Shown piece after piece: positions 1 to 7,805 of a stretch of DNA of 44,413 nt; within the stretch, counting starts at the first letter, position 1; every line of letters begins with the position of its first letter. Under the pieces are notes generated by a model, which worked only from the letters and a program-made list of their open reading frames with translations, searched no databases and was not told the DNA's origin. The translations under genes were made by a program, and so were the position numbers. The stretch comes from Nostoc sp. PA-18-2419. Its GTDB lineage: Bacteria; Cyanobacteriota; Cyanobacteriia; Cyanobacteriales; Nostocaceae. The stretch lies in contig NZ_SZNH01000027.1 of the NCBI RefSeq assembly GCF_005869855.1, forward strand, positions 379 to 44,791, in the 5' to 3' direction.

Positions 1-258
1 AACTGCTATGCCCACTCAGGGTTTTGATGGCTTTGCCTGTGCTCACATCCCAGAGTTTGATGGTCTTGTCAAAACTGCCAGAAGCCAGTGTCTTGCCATC
101 GGGGCTGAAGACGACGCTATAGACCGAACTGCTATGCCCACTCAGGGTTTTGATGGCTTTGCCCGTGCTGACATCCCAGAGTTTGATGGTCTTGTCATTA
201 CTGCCAGAAGCCAGTGTCTTGCCATCGGGGCTGAAGACGACGCTAAAGACCGTACTGC
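1..258 (-). repeat. 126-bp tandem repeat coding for WD40 units
   Basis: The word ACTGCTATGCCC recurs at about 2, 128 and 254, a period of exactly 126 bp, which is 42 codons or one WD40 blade. Adjacent copies are nearly identical at the DNA level. The array continues past the left edge, so copy number cannot be given. Confidence 0.85.
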
Positions 259-3200
259 TATGCCCTTCTAAGGTATTAACCTCGATCGCTCTATTTTCTT
301 TATACTCTTTTGGCTGCAAATAAACTGCTTGCCTTAACGTTGCCATAGTCCGCATTTGGGTATCTGTGTTTGCCCAAGGCGTTAGTTTTAGTTTTCCCCC
401 GGCTTTTAAGCCTTCTATTAAGGCATCGGGGTTTTGCCCAGAGAAAAAAAACGCGTCTGAAGAATTAGTAAGAGCGTTAATTTCACTAATTGCAGCTTGT
501 TTTCTTTCCTGTTCTGCCCTTTGTGCTGCATTCCACGCTGTAACTGCCAACCCAGCTAAGACCACTCCGGCTGCAAGTGAACCAAAAAGGGCGCGTTTGA
601 GAAACTTATTTAGTTTGGTGTCACTCAGTTTTCTTTGTTCTCGTTCTTTTTCCAGTTCCGCCATTACCTGCTTTAACTTCGGTTCCTGTTGCTGGCGGAT
701 AAAAGCGGCGATGTAGTCATGTACCAGTTGATAACGGTCAACCGGATTTTCTGGTAGCAAAACCACTAAGCCAGATTGGACAAAAATCTCTAATATCAAA
801 TCTAAGTTGGAAAGGGAGACGGGGAGATGGGGCGATGGGGAGAATTGAGTTTTATCAGCTTCTTTGCTTAATGCGTGCAAATCGCGTTCCAATTCAGCGC
901 GAGTCTTCAGGGGGCGAGTTCCTTTTTCATCCGTGAGCAAATACAGTAATATGTCTGCTGCTTGCTGATTTTCTTGACCACAATCATTAACAACTTCATG
1001 CAAATAACGCTTAACCAATTCGTCCTTAGTGCCACGCTGCCGATATTCTGCCAAAGTTGTAATATTCTCTGTTTGCAACTGCGCCCCCATAACCTGCAAC
1101 TCAATGGGACGCACTTCACCTAATTCTGCGGCTAAATCCAGCACCATTTGCTCGACTAAAGCAGGTTCTAAGCGAAAACTAGTATTTTCAGTTAAACGCT
1201 GAATAATTGACTTGGCATCAGCAGGTGAGAAGTTCCCCAACTTGTAAAGCACATTATTACTGAGAATGTCATTGCCAATAATCTTCAGACTGGACAAATC
1301 ATTGCACTCCAGCAAGTAATGGATGTAATCTACCCGCAGCGATAAGATAACTTTCACCGATAGAACATTCAGACACTCTCCCAGAAACTCAAAGAATTGC
1401 TTCCTTTGTGCAGGTTCGGTGTAAACAAAGAAAAATTCTTCAAATTGGTCGAAAATTAGCACTGTGCGGAGGTTGCGCTGTTCGTTTTCTTTAAGTCTGG
1501 ATATTAAATATTGCGGAGTTCCGAGTTCTGAGGGTGAAAGTTGAGCTTCTGAGGGTGAAAGTTGAGCTTCTGAAGATGAAAGTTGACCTTCTGAGGATGA
1601 AAGTTGACCTTCTGAGGGTGAAAGTTGAGCTTCTGAAGATGAAAGTTGACCTTCTAAGGCTGAAAGTTGACCTTCTGAGGCTGAAAGTTGAGCTTCTGAA
1701 GATGAAAGTTGACCTTCTAAGGCTGAAAGTTGACCTTCTGAGGCTGAACGTTGACCTTGTGAACTCGAAACTTGAAGTTCCAACTCTCCCCCTGCCCCCT
1801 GCCCCCTGCCCCCTGCCTCATCTCTCCCCAAAAGCTTGCCCAACTCTTCCAACCAGTTAGTATAAACCCGAATTATTATCGGCAAATAATCTTGAATACC
1901 GATCGCTTTATTCTTTAAAGCTGGCACCAGTCCCGCATTCACCAGGGAACTTTTGCCTACACCCGATTGCCCATGAATTACTATCAGCTTATAATCAGGG
2001 CGACCCATGCGTTCAATTAAACGTTCTACATCCAATAGGCGACCAGACGCAGCAATTTCTGGGGCAATATTTCCTTGGGGAGAGTTTGAGCGCAATGTCT
2101 CGACAAATGCCTGTTTTGTTGCTTCTAACCTCCCCGCACCAATGAAAGCCCGCAAGCCAAATTGCTGTTCTATGGAACGCCGTTGCTGTTTAATGTTGTA
2201 TGCTTGGAGATATTTTTTCTGCTCAAAATAAAGCTGCTGTAAAAAACTGAGAATATCCAAATAAAGCCTGACATCTTCTAGGGGATTACCCACATCGCTA
2301 GCAGTTTCTAAGCTGAAAGTTGCCTCTGGAATTTGATTTAAATGGTATTGAGAACGACCTAAAATAAATCGATATAAGCTCAAATCTTTTGATTTGAAAA
2401 CCCTTCCCGGATTATCCGCTAAAACCCCTGAGATATTAGCTGATTCTAGATTGGGAATGTTATCAAAAACTTTTAAGGCTTCTTTAACTAAGTGATCTGC
2501 TTTCACCCAGTTATTTTCAGCCAAAGCCACCTCAGCTAAAAAACCATAATCCTTGGCTAATTCTATTGGCTGGTTGTTAGTTTGATGAATTAGTAAAGCT
2601 TGTTCTGAAAGACTTTGCAAGGTTTCCCACTTCTGCAAGTCTCGCAAGATATCACCGAACTTAACTACTGAGTTAGCAATTAGCTCTGGACTTCTAAACT
2701 GGTTAATAAAATTTATATACTCTTGAACATAATGCCCAGTTGCTTGCCAATCTGGATGATTGATATCTTGATGTTTAAAAGCTTTGAGATAATAACAAAA
2801 TGCAATTTCACCGAGGATTTTTACCTGTCGTTCTAAATTATTACTTTGCTGCCAAAGCTCTAAAGCTTTGCGATAATGCTGTAGTGCCGAATCTTTGTGA
2901 TTATTTATCTGTTTGATAAAACCTAATAAAGATTCTAAATTAGCTTGAATTTCTAAATTATAAATATCTGGCTGATTGAGTAAATATCTTTGTGCAGCCT
3001 CTAACTCATTTTCCAGTTTAATATATACATCAAGGCTAAAATTTAAGTTATTACTAAACCATTGATTAGCCGTTTCGATAATAAAATCTACTAATTGTTG
3101 TGTAGATATATCAAAATTCCTCGTAGTCGCCCAACTCTCTAAATCAGGAGCTAGTTGCATTAGTTGTTTGTAGATTTCATCGTCAATCCACAACACCAAA

Positions 3201-3559
3201 GGAAAAGCAAAATTCTTGCGAAACTCCTCGCGCACCTGATTAGCAGAAGTCAACATCGCAGTTAAATTCTGCACTGTCTCTAAACCCACAACCATCACAC
3301 AAGCTGGTAGGTTCTCGCCAAATTCTTCTTGAATTGCAGTATAAAGAGTCCTGTGAGATTGCTGCACCACCAACAGCCGAATTTCCACTTGACAGATTTC
3401 TCGCAATCTTTCGATGAGGCGATCGCGCAGTTTGGCATAATTACACCGTGCCAAAATCAGCTTAAATTGTCCCACGGAAGATTCAATCGCCCAAGCTAAT
3501 TGTTGCAAAGAGCGATCGTTGTTTGCAAGATTACCTTCTACTGGTTGCGAGTCTGTCAT
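1..3559 (-). CDS. Large STAND-type ATPase with TPR-like, P-loop, TM and WD40 parts (partial, C-terminus off the window)
   Basis: The frame is open from ATG at 3559 to the left edge, so about 1186 residues are visible. Reading from the N-terminus: residues ~1-140 resemble a P-loop-like fold without Walker A (it contains FPLVLWIDDE); ~150-490 are helical and TPR-like; Walker A GQSGVGKSS is at ~530-538; an in-frame heptad-repeat array is at ~602-678; a Walker-B-like VLIFDQFEEF has its Asp at ~704; a transmembrane helix is at ~988-1007; WD40 units (SPDGKTLASGS, KTIKLWDV) start at ~1097. STAND NTPases of this type are signalling switches: the WD40 propeller is the usual sensor and nucleotide binding drives oligomerisation. 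It is the last gene of a minus-strand run that starts with another P-loop ATPase. Membrane anchoring between ATPase and propeller would put sensor and ATPase on opposite sides of a membrane, or tether both; which is unknown. Ligand and output are not visible. Confidence 0.85.
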   Translation of the reverse strand, partial: MTDSQPVEGNLANNDRSLQQLAWAIESSVGQFKLILARCNYAKLRDRLIERLREICQVEIRLLVVQQSHRTLYTAIQEEFGENLPACVMVVGLETVQNLTAMLTSANQVREEFRKNFAFPLVLWIDDEIYKQLMQLAPDLESWATTRNFDISTQQLVDFIIETANQWFSNNLNFSLDVYIKLENELEAAQRYLLNQPDIYNLEIQANLESLLGFIKQINNHKDSALQHYRKALELWQQSNNLERQVKILGEIAFCYYLKAFKHQDINHPDWQATGHYVQEYINFINQFRSPELIANSVVKFGDILRDLQKWETLQSLSEQALLIHQTNNQPIELAKDYGFLAEVALAENNWVKADHLVKEALKVFDNIPNLESANISGVLADNPGRVFKSKDLSLYRFILGRSQYHLNQIPEATFSLETASDVGNPLEDVRLYLDILSFLQQLYFEQKKYLQAYNIKQQRRSIEQQFGLRAFIGAGRLEATKQAFVETLRSNSPQGNIAPEIAASGRLLDVERLIERMGRPDYKLIVIHGQSGVGKSSLVNAGLVPALKNKAIGIQDYLPIIIRVYTNWLEELGKLLGRDEAGGRGQGAGGELELQVSSSQGQRSASEGQLSALEGQLSSSEAQLSASEGQLSALEGQLSSSEAQLSPSEGQLSSSEGQLSSSEAQLSPSEAQLSPSELGTPQYLISRLKENEQRNLRTVLIFDQFEEFFFVYTEPAQRKQFFEFLGECLNVLSVKVILSLRVDYIHYLLECNDLSSLKIIGNDILSNNVLYKLGNFSPADAKSIIQRLTENTSFRLEPALVEQMVLDLAAELGEVRPIELQVMGAQLQTENITTLAEYRQRGTKDELVKRYLHEVVNDCGQENQQAADILLYLLTDEKGTRPLKTRAELERDLHALSKEADKTQFSPSPHLPVSLSNLDLILEIFVQSGLVVLLPENPVDRYQLVHDYIAAFIRQQQEPKLKQVMAELEKEREQRKLSDTKLNKFLKRALFGSLAAGVVLAGLAVTAWNAAQRAEQERKQAAISEINALTNSSDAFFFSGQNPDALIEGLKAGGKLKLTPWANTDTQMRTMATLRQAVYLQPKEYKENRAIEVNTLEGHSSTVFSVVFSPDGKTLASGSNDKTIKLWDVSTGKAIKTLSGHSSSVYSVVFSPDGKTLASGSFDKTIKLWDVSTGKAIKTLSGHSS
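1526..1777 (-). repeat. 21-bp tandem array (11 clear copies plus one degenerate) inside the STAND gene
   Basis: Eleven 21-bp units run from 1526 to 1756, with a degenerate twelfth to 1777. Unit variants differ at only a few positions. In the gene frame the unit reads as the heptapeptide QLS-x-(S/L)-E-(A/G), with no stop codon. The array lies between Walker A and the Walker-B-like motif and is preceded by a G-rich CCCCTGC-type repeat at ~1789-1816 that encodes Gly/Arg/Gln residues. The heptad spacing suggests a helix or weak coiled coil of variable length. Confidence 0.9.
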
Positions 3560-3618
3560 AAGCTAATGTAAATCTAGAGTGTATGACGCACACAGAAGAA
3601 CAATTCAAGACTACAAAA

Positions 3619-3807
3619 TTAAATTTCCTGGCGTTTTAACTCCTGTATCAATACTTGAGTGCGTTTACTAGCTTCTCTAGCTTGTTGCCTGAAATACTTG
3701 GCTTGCTGACGGTCACTTAAACAAACTTCAGATGCTTTTCTACTAAATTCAACAGTTTGTTTACTGAGTTCTTGAATACGATTCTTTAACTCTAGGATTG
3801 TTTTCAT
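3619..3807 (-). CDS. Small basic helical protein, 62 aa, unknown function
   Basis: I do not recognise this family. The product is rich in Lys, Arg, Gln and Glu, has one Cys and no Gly or Pro, and should be almost entirely helical or coiled coil, with a net positive charge. The ATG at 3807 overlaps the TGA of the preceding gene (ATGA), and a strong GGAGG stands just upstream, which supports both the start and translational coupling. The STAND gene begins about 60 bp downstream on the same strand. Tight packing between two ATPase genes suggests an adaptor or partner of one of them; this is inference. Confidence 0.7.
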   Translation of the reverse strand: MKTILELKNRIQELSKQTVEFSRKASEVCLSDRQQAKYFRQQAREASKRTQVLIQELKRQEI

Positions 3808-4004
3808 ATCTCCTCCTGTTCTGAAATTACAATCTCTAAATTTTCTATCTCTTCATAAAGTCTATCTGCTGTACTGGCTAGTAAGCTAGCGTCCTCAAAA
3901 TCATTGTTTTCTACGACTTTATCAGAGGCTAAATACAATTCTTCTGTGATTTTGTGCAATTGTGCATAAGCTTTTAACAAAACATTTCTGGTTTCTGGTT
4001 TCAT
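3804..4004 (-). CDS. Small acidic helical protein, 66 aa, unknown function
   Basis: I do not recognise this family. The product is strongly acidic, particularly in its C-terminal half (many Glu and Asp), and predicted helical throughout. It sits 30 bp after the P-loop ATPase gene and overlaps the next gene by 4 bp, so the two small genes are probably translated together. Its acidity opposite the basic partner suggests they could pair. No signal peptide or membrane segment is visible. A toxin-antitoxin pair is an alternative, but I see no known toxin fold in either. Confidence 0.7.
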   Translation of the reverse strand: MKPETRNVLLKAYAQLHKITEELYLASDKVVENNDFEDASLLASTADRLYEEIENLEIVISEQEEI

Positions 4005-4034
4005 AATCTAATTCTTTTTCAGTTCTCTGATTCC

Positions 4035-5381
4035 TCATTGCAACTCCCTGGCTTCTGCCAAAATGGGGTTAACATCAAACCAAGATTCGCCGCTATCGCG
4101 ATATTCAAAGACGAAGCGGCTGCGGATTAATTTTTGGTATCCTTGGTCATCGCTGACTTTTTTGTTTTGCTTGACGTGACGCAGCAATTGCCACTCATCA
4201 TCGGAAATGGGCATCATCATTTCATTCCGACGGGCGCGAACAACTTGGTCTAAAGTATCACGCGTGAGGGGAAGCGCCATTTCGTCCATAATCCAAGTAT
4301 TCAGGAGTCTGAGCAAGTCGCGCACGTGACCGCCACTCAATCTACATAAGCAGTCTAGGGTGGCAATATTATCAAAAATTTCAGTAATCTTATTCAAGCG
4401 CTCATCTGGTTGTAAATCAGGAAAGGCTCTTGCTAGCACCATCTGTTTGATTAGTGCCATTCCCTGTTCGTGAACGCTGCCATCAGGCCATTGTACTGGC
4501 ACCATCGGCAATACTTTGGGGTCTTCCGGGAATCGCTGGGTCAGCATTCCATAATCATTGGAAAACTTCAACGATAAAGGCATGGTATAAATTAAATGAC
4601 AATTCAGTTTTGTCAAAAATTCGCCCTGATCGACAAATAGGTATTCCTGCTGCGGACGACCCCAAGCTTTGACACGATTATCGATGCGGTCAAGGTTATC
4701 GACAATTACCACCAAACCTTGTTTACCCTGCTGTTTTAGTTTAGCGATCGCAGGTTCCAATAATTCCCGATTAATCGCTTCTAACAAGTTAGTTTTCTGC
4801 GGTGCTAGATATTGATTGAGTTTTGCCCGTAACGTTGGGTCACTTTTCATCTTGGTAGTGATTTCACCAATGCCAAAAGCCAGAGACAACTTATCTTTGT
4901 CGCTAGTGACACCAACATCAACACCGCCCAGCTTGACTTTTGCCCCTGTGACTTCGGAATTTAAGACCTTCCAAGCACCTTCGAGTAAATCATTAAATCT
5001 CGTCGGTTCCGCCAGTGTAATTTTATCTAGACTTTGACTTACACGCCGAGCGATCGCCAGCAGCACATCAGCAATATCGACATCAGTCATTTCCAAGTCT
5101 TCGCTAGACTCAAAATAGACCACATGAAAGCCTAATTTTTCCAGTTCTGCTTGTAATCTTAATAATTCCGTCGATTTTCCACAGCCAATATGCCCAGTAA
5201 ATAGAGTGCAGGTAGCTTCATTCGGCTTGAAAAAAGTAATTTTTTGCTTCAGCTTACCAATAATATCTCCGCCTCGCACCGAAGAAAAATCAATGTAATA
5301 TTTCACATCTGAAGGATTGTTGACGAACAGGGTTCGACTGGGGTCAGTTGCCAGAAAAAATGCTCGTAAATCTATGGACAT
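4035..5381 (-). CDS. P-loop ATPase (AAA/STAND-like), first gene of the four-gene operon
   Basis: The 448-residue soluble protein has Walker A GHIGCGKST at ~63-71 and a Walker B-like VVIVDNLD with its Asp at ~228, followed by a helical region (CRLSGGHVRDLLRLLN) resembling the lid of ORC/Cdc6-like and STAND ATPases. A winged-helix-like C-terminus (ISDDEWQLLRHVKQNK) follows. I chose the ATG at 5381, where the product begins MSIDLRAFFL; a TTG at 5432 would add 17 residues and looks weaker. No ribosome site is obvious for either. The role is unknown; such ATPases often act in stress or phage-response modules, and the three genes downstream on the same strand point to a shared function. Confidence 0.8.
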   Translation of the reverse strand: MSIDLRAFFLATDPSRTLFVNNPSDVKYYIDFSSVRGGDIIGKLKQKITFFKPNEATCTLFTGHIGCGKSTELLRLQAELEKLGFHVVYFESSEDLEMTDVDIADVLLAIARRVSQSLDKITLAEPTRFNDLLEGAWKVLNSEVTGAKVKLGGVDVGVTSDKDKLSLAFGIGEITTKMKSDPTLRAKLNQYLAPQKTNLLEAINRELLEPAIAKLKQQGKQGLVVIVDNLDRIDNRVKAWGRPQQEYLFVDQGEFLTKLNCHLIYTMPLSLKFSNDYGMLTQRFPEDPKVLPMVPVQWPDGSVHEQGMALIKQMVLARAFPDLQPDERLNKITEIFDNIATLDCLCRLSGGHVRDLLRLLNTWIMDEMALPLTRDTLDQVVRARRNEMMMPISDDEWQLLRHVKQNKKVSDDQGYQKLIRSRFVFEYRDSGESWFDVNPILAEARELQ

Positions 5382-6230
5382 GAGGCTGGTAATATGCTTA
5401 TCTTCTGTAACTTTAGATATCCTTGAACACAAGAATAAAGTTAGTTACAGCATTTCAGGTGAACATTTCGGAGACTTTTCAGTTTAGTTGAGCACAAAGC
5501 CTATGAAATTTATTTCGATTTATCTAAAAAGTTAAAAAAATGAGTAAATTTCTAGTAACTGTGCTGTTCGGGCTTGGGTGCAAGAGAAAATTTCTGTTAG
5601 GGAATAGTAAGGGGTCTAAGGGATGAGCAGAAAAGTCTGAGCGCCGCAAGCCGACGCTGAGAACTTCACAGCGATGAGGAAGATTAATTTTGTTAAAGCT
5701 TCTCGTCTTCTGTTTTGTTAGTCAGGGACACTCGATAAATTTTTATGGCTAACTTGTGGTAATGTCACAAATCGTAATCTCCCGCAGATTTTTACAGCTA
5801 AATTGTAGAGGCTTAATAAATGTCTGCCACAAGGTCAAGCGAGGCTATACTAACCTACAAATTAGCTCAAACCCCTAGTATTTTCTCTTCTCATCTGCTC
5901 CACTGTCCCAGTTCTTCCTCTTGTGTTCCGTTGATGACTAGGGTTTTCACTAGGTATTTTTTCCTACTTTTTTGAGGGTTTTTAGGGAAACAAGTACCCT
6001 AAAACTACAAAAAATCCTGAAATCTATATAAATTAATGGTTTCATCTATCCACATCAGGCTACAACACCTTAGAATGATTCATTGAAAAGTCGAGCCGAT
6101 GGGATGTACAGGCGTTTTGAGTAAAAATACTCCCAAAGGATGATTTTTGTATTTCTAGAAACAGAGGTTTAATTACTGATGTATGAAAAAGCATCGGTAA
6201 AAAATCTCAAGTAAACTTTAGGAGTTTGAC
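5382..6230. other. Intergenic region between divergent ATPase operon and hup (~850 bp)
   Basis: I find no convincing gene. It must hold the promoters of the ATPase operon (minus) and of hup (plus). Two hairpins stand out: arms at 5979-5988 and 5998-6006 (GTTTTTAGGG / CCCTAAAAC), and a short GAGTA/TACTC hairpin at 6119-6132. Neither has a proper T tract. A GC-richer patch at ~5640-5660 looks like an interspersed repeat remnant. The length leaves room for a small RNA, but I recognise no family. Confidence 0.5.
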
Positions 6231-6515
6231 ATGAACAAAGGTGAATTAGTTGACGCCGTAGCTGAAAAAGCTAGTGTTACCAAGAAACAGGCCGATGCAG
6301 TTTTAACTGCTGCACTGGAAACGATTATTGAAGCCGTTTCCTCTGGTGATAAAGTAACGCTGGTGGGATTTGGCTCTTTTGAATCACGGGAACGTAAAGC
6401 TCGTGAAGGTCGCAACCCGAAAACAAATGAAAAAATGGAAATTCCCGCGACGAAGGTGCCTGCCTTCTCAGCAGGTAAGCTATTTAGAGAAAGGGTAGCA
6501 CCCCCAAAATCGTAG
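6231..6515 (+). CDS. hup: HU-type nucleoid DNA-binding protein
   Basis: The 94-residue product is full length for HU. It begins MNKGELVDAVAEKA, contains the signature GFGSFESRERKAREGRNP, and ends with the conserved FSAGKLFRERV helix. HU dimers bind and bend DNA non-specifically and compact the nucleoid. The ATG at 6231 is preceded by an AGGAG Shine-Dalgarno site. The coding region ends at a Rho-independent terminator, so the gene is probably monocistronic, with a long upstream region. Confidence 0.97.
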   Translation: MNKGELVDAVAEKASVTKKQADAVLTAALETIIEAVSSGDKVTLVGFGSFESRERKAREGRNPKTNEKMEIPATKVPAFSAGKLFRERVAPPKS

Positions 6516-6537
6516 GTTCTTCAGGAAACCTTTTTTT
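6514..6537 (+). terminator. Rho-independent terminator of hup, abutting the next gene start
   Basis: AGGTT (6514-6518) pairs with AACCT (6527-6531), with a short bulged extension, followed directly by a run of T residues to 6537. It begins inside the hup stop codon and ends just before the ATG at 6539. Confidence 0.7.
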
Positions 6538-6538
6538 G

Positions 6539-7723
6539 ATGCGGCAGCCAGCACACGGGGGAAATTTAGCCTGGGCAGCAGCACTGGCTGGCTGTCCCCC
6601 TGATGCTATTCTGGATTTTTCTGCTAGCATCAGCCCGTTGGGACCGCCAAACAGCGCGATCGCTGCGATCATGTCCCAACTTGGTAATATTAAGCACTAT
6701 CCAGACCCTAACTATAGTGAACTGAGACTAGCTCTCAGTCACTTCCATCAATTGCCGCCTGAGTGGATTCTGCCGGGTAATGGCTCAGCAGAATTACTTA
6801 CTTTAATAGGTAAAGAATTATCACAATTGGCAGCAACAATTTTAATAACTCCAGCTTTTGGCGACTACTACCGAACCTTAGCAGGGTGTAAGGCTAAAGT
6901 GCTGGAGTGTCCTTTGTCATTAGTCATTGGTCAAGAGTCATCGATGATAAGTGCTTTGTCATTAGTTCTTGACAAACAGAGAAGTCGAGCCACTGCGTTC
7001 CTGTCGCCCTGCGTCGGAAAGCAAGTGGCGTTGAGCCAAGGCTTCCTTGGGTCGGAACTTCGGGGGCAAAAAACAAAGGACAAAGGATTATTGCTCAATA
7101 ATCCGCATAACCCGACGGGTAAGCTATTTTCGCGGGACTCGATTTTGCCCTACCTAGAGCAGTTTGCCTTGGTAGTGGTGGATGAAGCGTTTATGGATTT
7201 TGTGCCACCCAATGAAGAACAAAGCTTAATTGAGGTGGTACAGGAATATGCAAATTTAGTAATATTGCGATCGCTGACAAAATTTTACAGTCTCCCAGGG
7301 CTGCGACTGGGATATGCGATCGCTCACCCTGAGTGTCTAGCTAAATGGCAGCTATGGCGTGACCCCTGGCCTGTAAACACGCTAGCGGCAGCGGCGGCAA
7401 TTGCGGCACTCCAGGATAGGGAGTTTCAACAGCAAACCTGGGCATGGCTACCACCTGCACGAAACCAACTCTTTGAGGGATTAGTACAAATCCCAGGATT
7501 GCAACCCCAAGCAAGCGCTGTTAACTTTTTACTGGTTGAGTCTCAAAAATCTACTTCCCAGTTACAGCAAGAATTACTCAAGCATTATCAGATTTTAATT
7601 CGCGATTGCCTTAGCTTTAAAGAACTAGGCGATCGCTTTTTCCGGGTTGCTGTACGTGAAGAATCCGATAACCAACGCTTACTCACAGCTTTAAACCAGT
7701 GGGTGCTGGGGACTAGGGACTGA
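6539..7723 (+). CDS. CobD/HisC-family PLP enzyme (threonine-phosphate decarboxylase-like), with internal repeat insertion
   Basis: This is a fold-type I PLP enzyme of the histidinol-phosphate aminotransferase group. The start HGGNLAWAAALAGCPPD and the following LDFSASISPLGPP are typical of CobD, which decarboxylates L-threonine phosphate to the aminopropanol phosphate of cobalamin. PLP residues are visible: NNPHNPTG, the Asp of VVVDEAF, and Lys ~248 in SLTKFYSLPGLRLGY. I chose ATG 6539; a TTG at 6536 is in frame. Residues ~125-180 do not look like the family and are encoded by repeat-type DNA (separate entry), which adds perhaps 30-40 residues before NNPHNPTG. HisC activity is an alternative; the N-terminus favours CobD. 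Confidence 0.85.
   Translation: MRQPAHGGNLAWAAALAGCPPDAILDFSASISPLGPPNSAIAAIMSQLGNIKHYPDPNYSELRLALSHFHQLPPEWILPGNGSAELLTLIGKELSQLAATILITPAFGDYYRTLAGCKAKVLECPLSLVIGQESSMISALSLVLDKQRSRATAFLSPCVGKQVALSQGFLGSELRGQKTKDKGLLLNNPHNPTGKLFSRDSILPYLEQFALVVVDEAFMDFVPPNEEQSLIEVVQEYANLVILRSLTKFYSLPGLRLGYAIAHPECLAKWQLWRDPWPVNTLAAAAAIAALQDREFQQQTWAWLPPARNQLFEGLVQIPGLQPQASAVNFLLVESQKSTSQLQQELLKHYQILIRDCLSFKELGDRFFRVAVREESDNQRLLTALNQWVLGTRD
6911..7085 (+). repeat. Interspersed-repeat DNA inserted in frame in the CobD-like gene
   Basis: The stretch contains TTTGTCATTAGT twice (about 6914 and 6957), a word that otherwise belongs to the intergenic short repeats of this window (compare 7780-7805 and 10030-10045). 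A GC-rich, partly palindromic block follows at ~6985-7065. The reading frame stays open across the whole insert. Confidence 0.6.
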
Positions 7724-7739
7724 GGACTGGAGACTAGGG

Positions 7740-7805
7740 AAGAGTTTTTTTAGTACCCACTACCCAATACCCAATGACAAATGACCAATGACAAATGACA
7801 AATGA
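7740..7805 (+). repeat. Short tandem repeat tract (CAATGACAAATGAC type)
   Basis: ACCCAATACCCAATG is followed by several copies of AATGAC(A/C)A leading directly into the ATG of the next gene. The start codon itself may derive from a repeat unit, and no separate ribosome binding site is visible. Similar tracts occur near 10024-10045 and 19800-19825. Confidence 0.6.

Noticed and set aside
1526..1777. CRISPR array
   Set aside because: The units are 21 bp and directly tandem, with no unique spacers, and they are translated in frame.
1534..1860. Plus-strand open frame coding a Leu/Lys/Val heptad protein
   Set aside because: It is the antisense reading of the 21-bp array. The minus-strand frame is continuous with Walker A and Walker B and is clearly the coding one.
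3619..4004. Classical toxin-antitoxin pair
   Set aside because: Coupling and size fit, but neither protein shows a known toxin fold or antitoxin DNA-binding motif, and they are embedded in a larger operon.
5320..5340. tRNA-like GGTTCGA word
   Set aside because: It lies within the P-loop ATPase coding region, and no cloverleaf arms can be drawn around it.
6061..6230. Riboswitch (for example cobalamin) ahead of hup and the CobD-like gene
   Set aside because: I found no B12-box-like core or matching stems; only a short GAGTA/TACTC hairpin is present.
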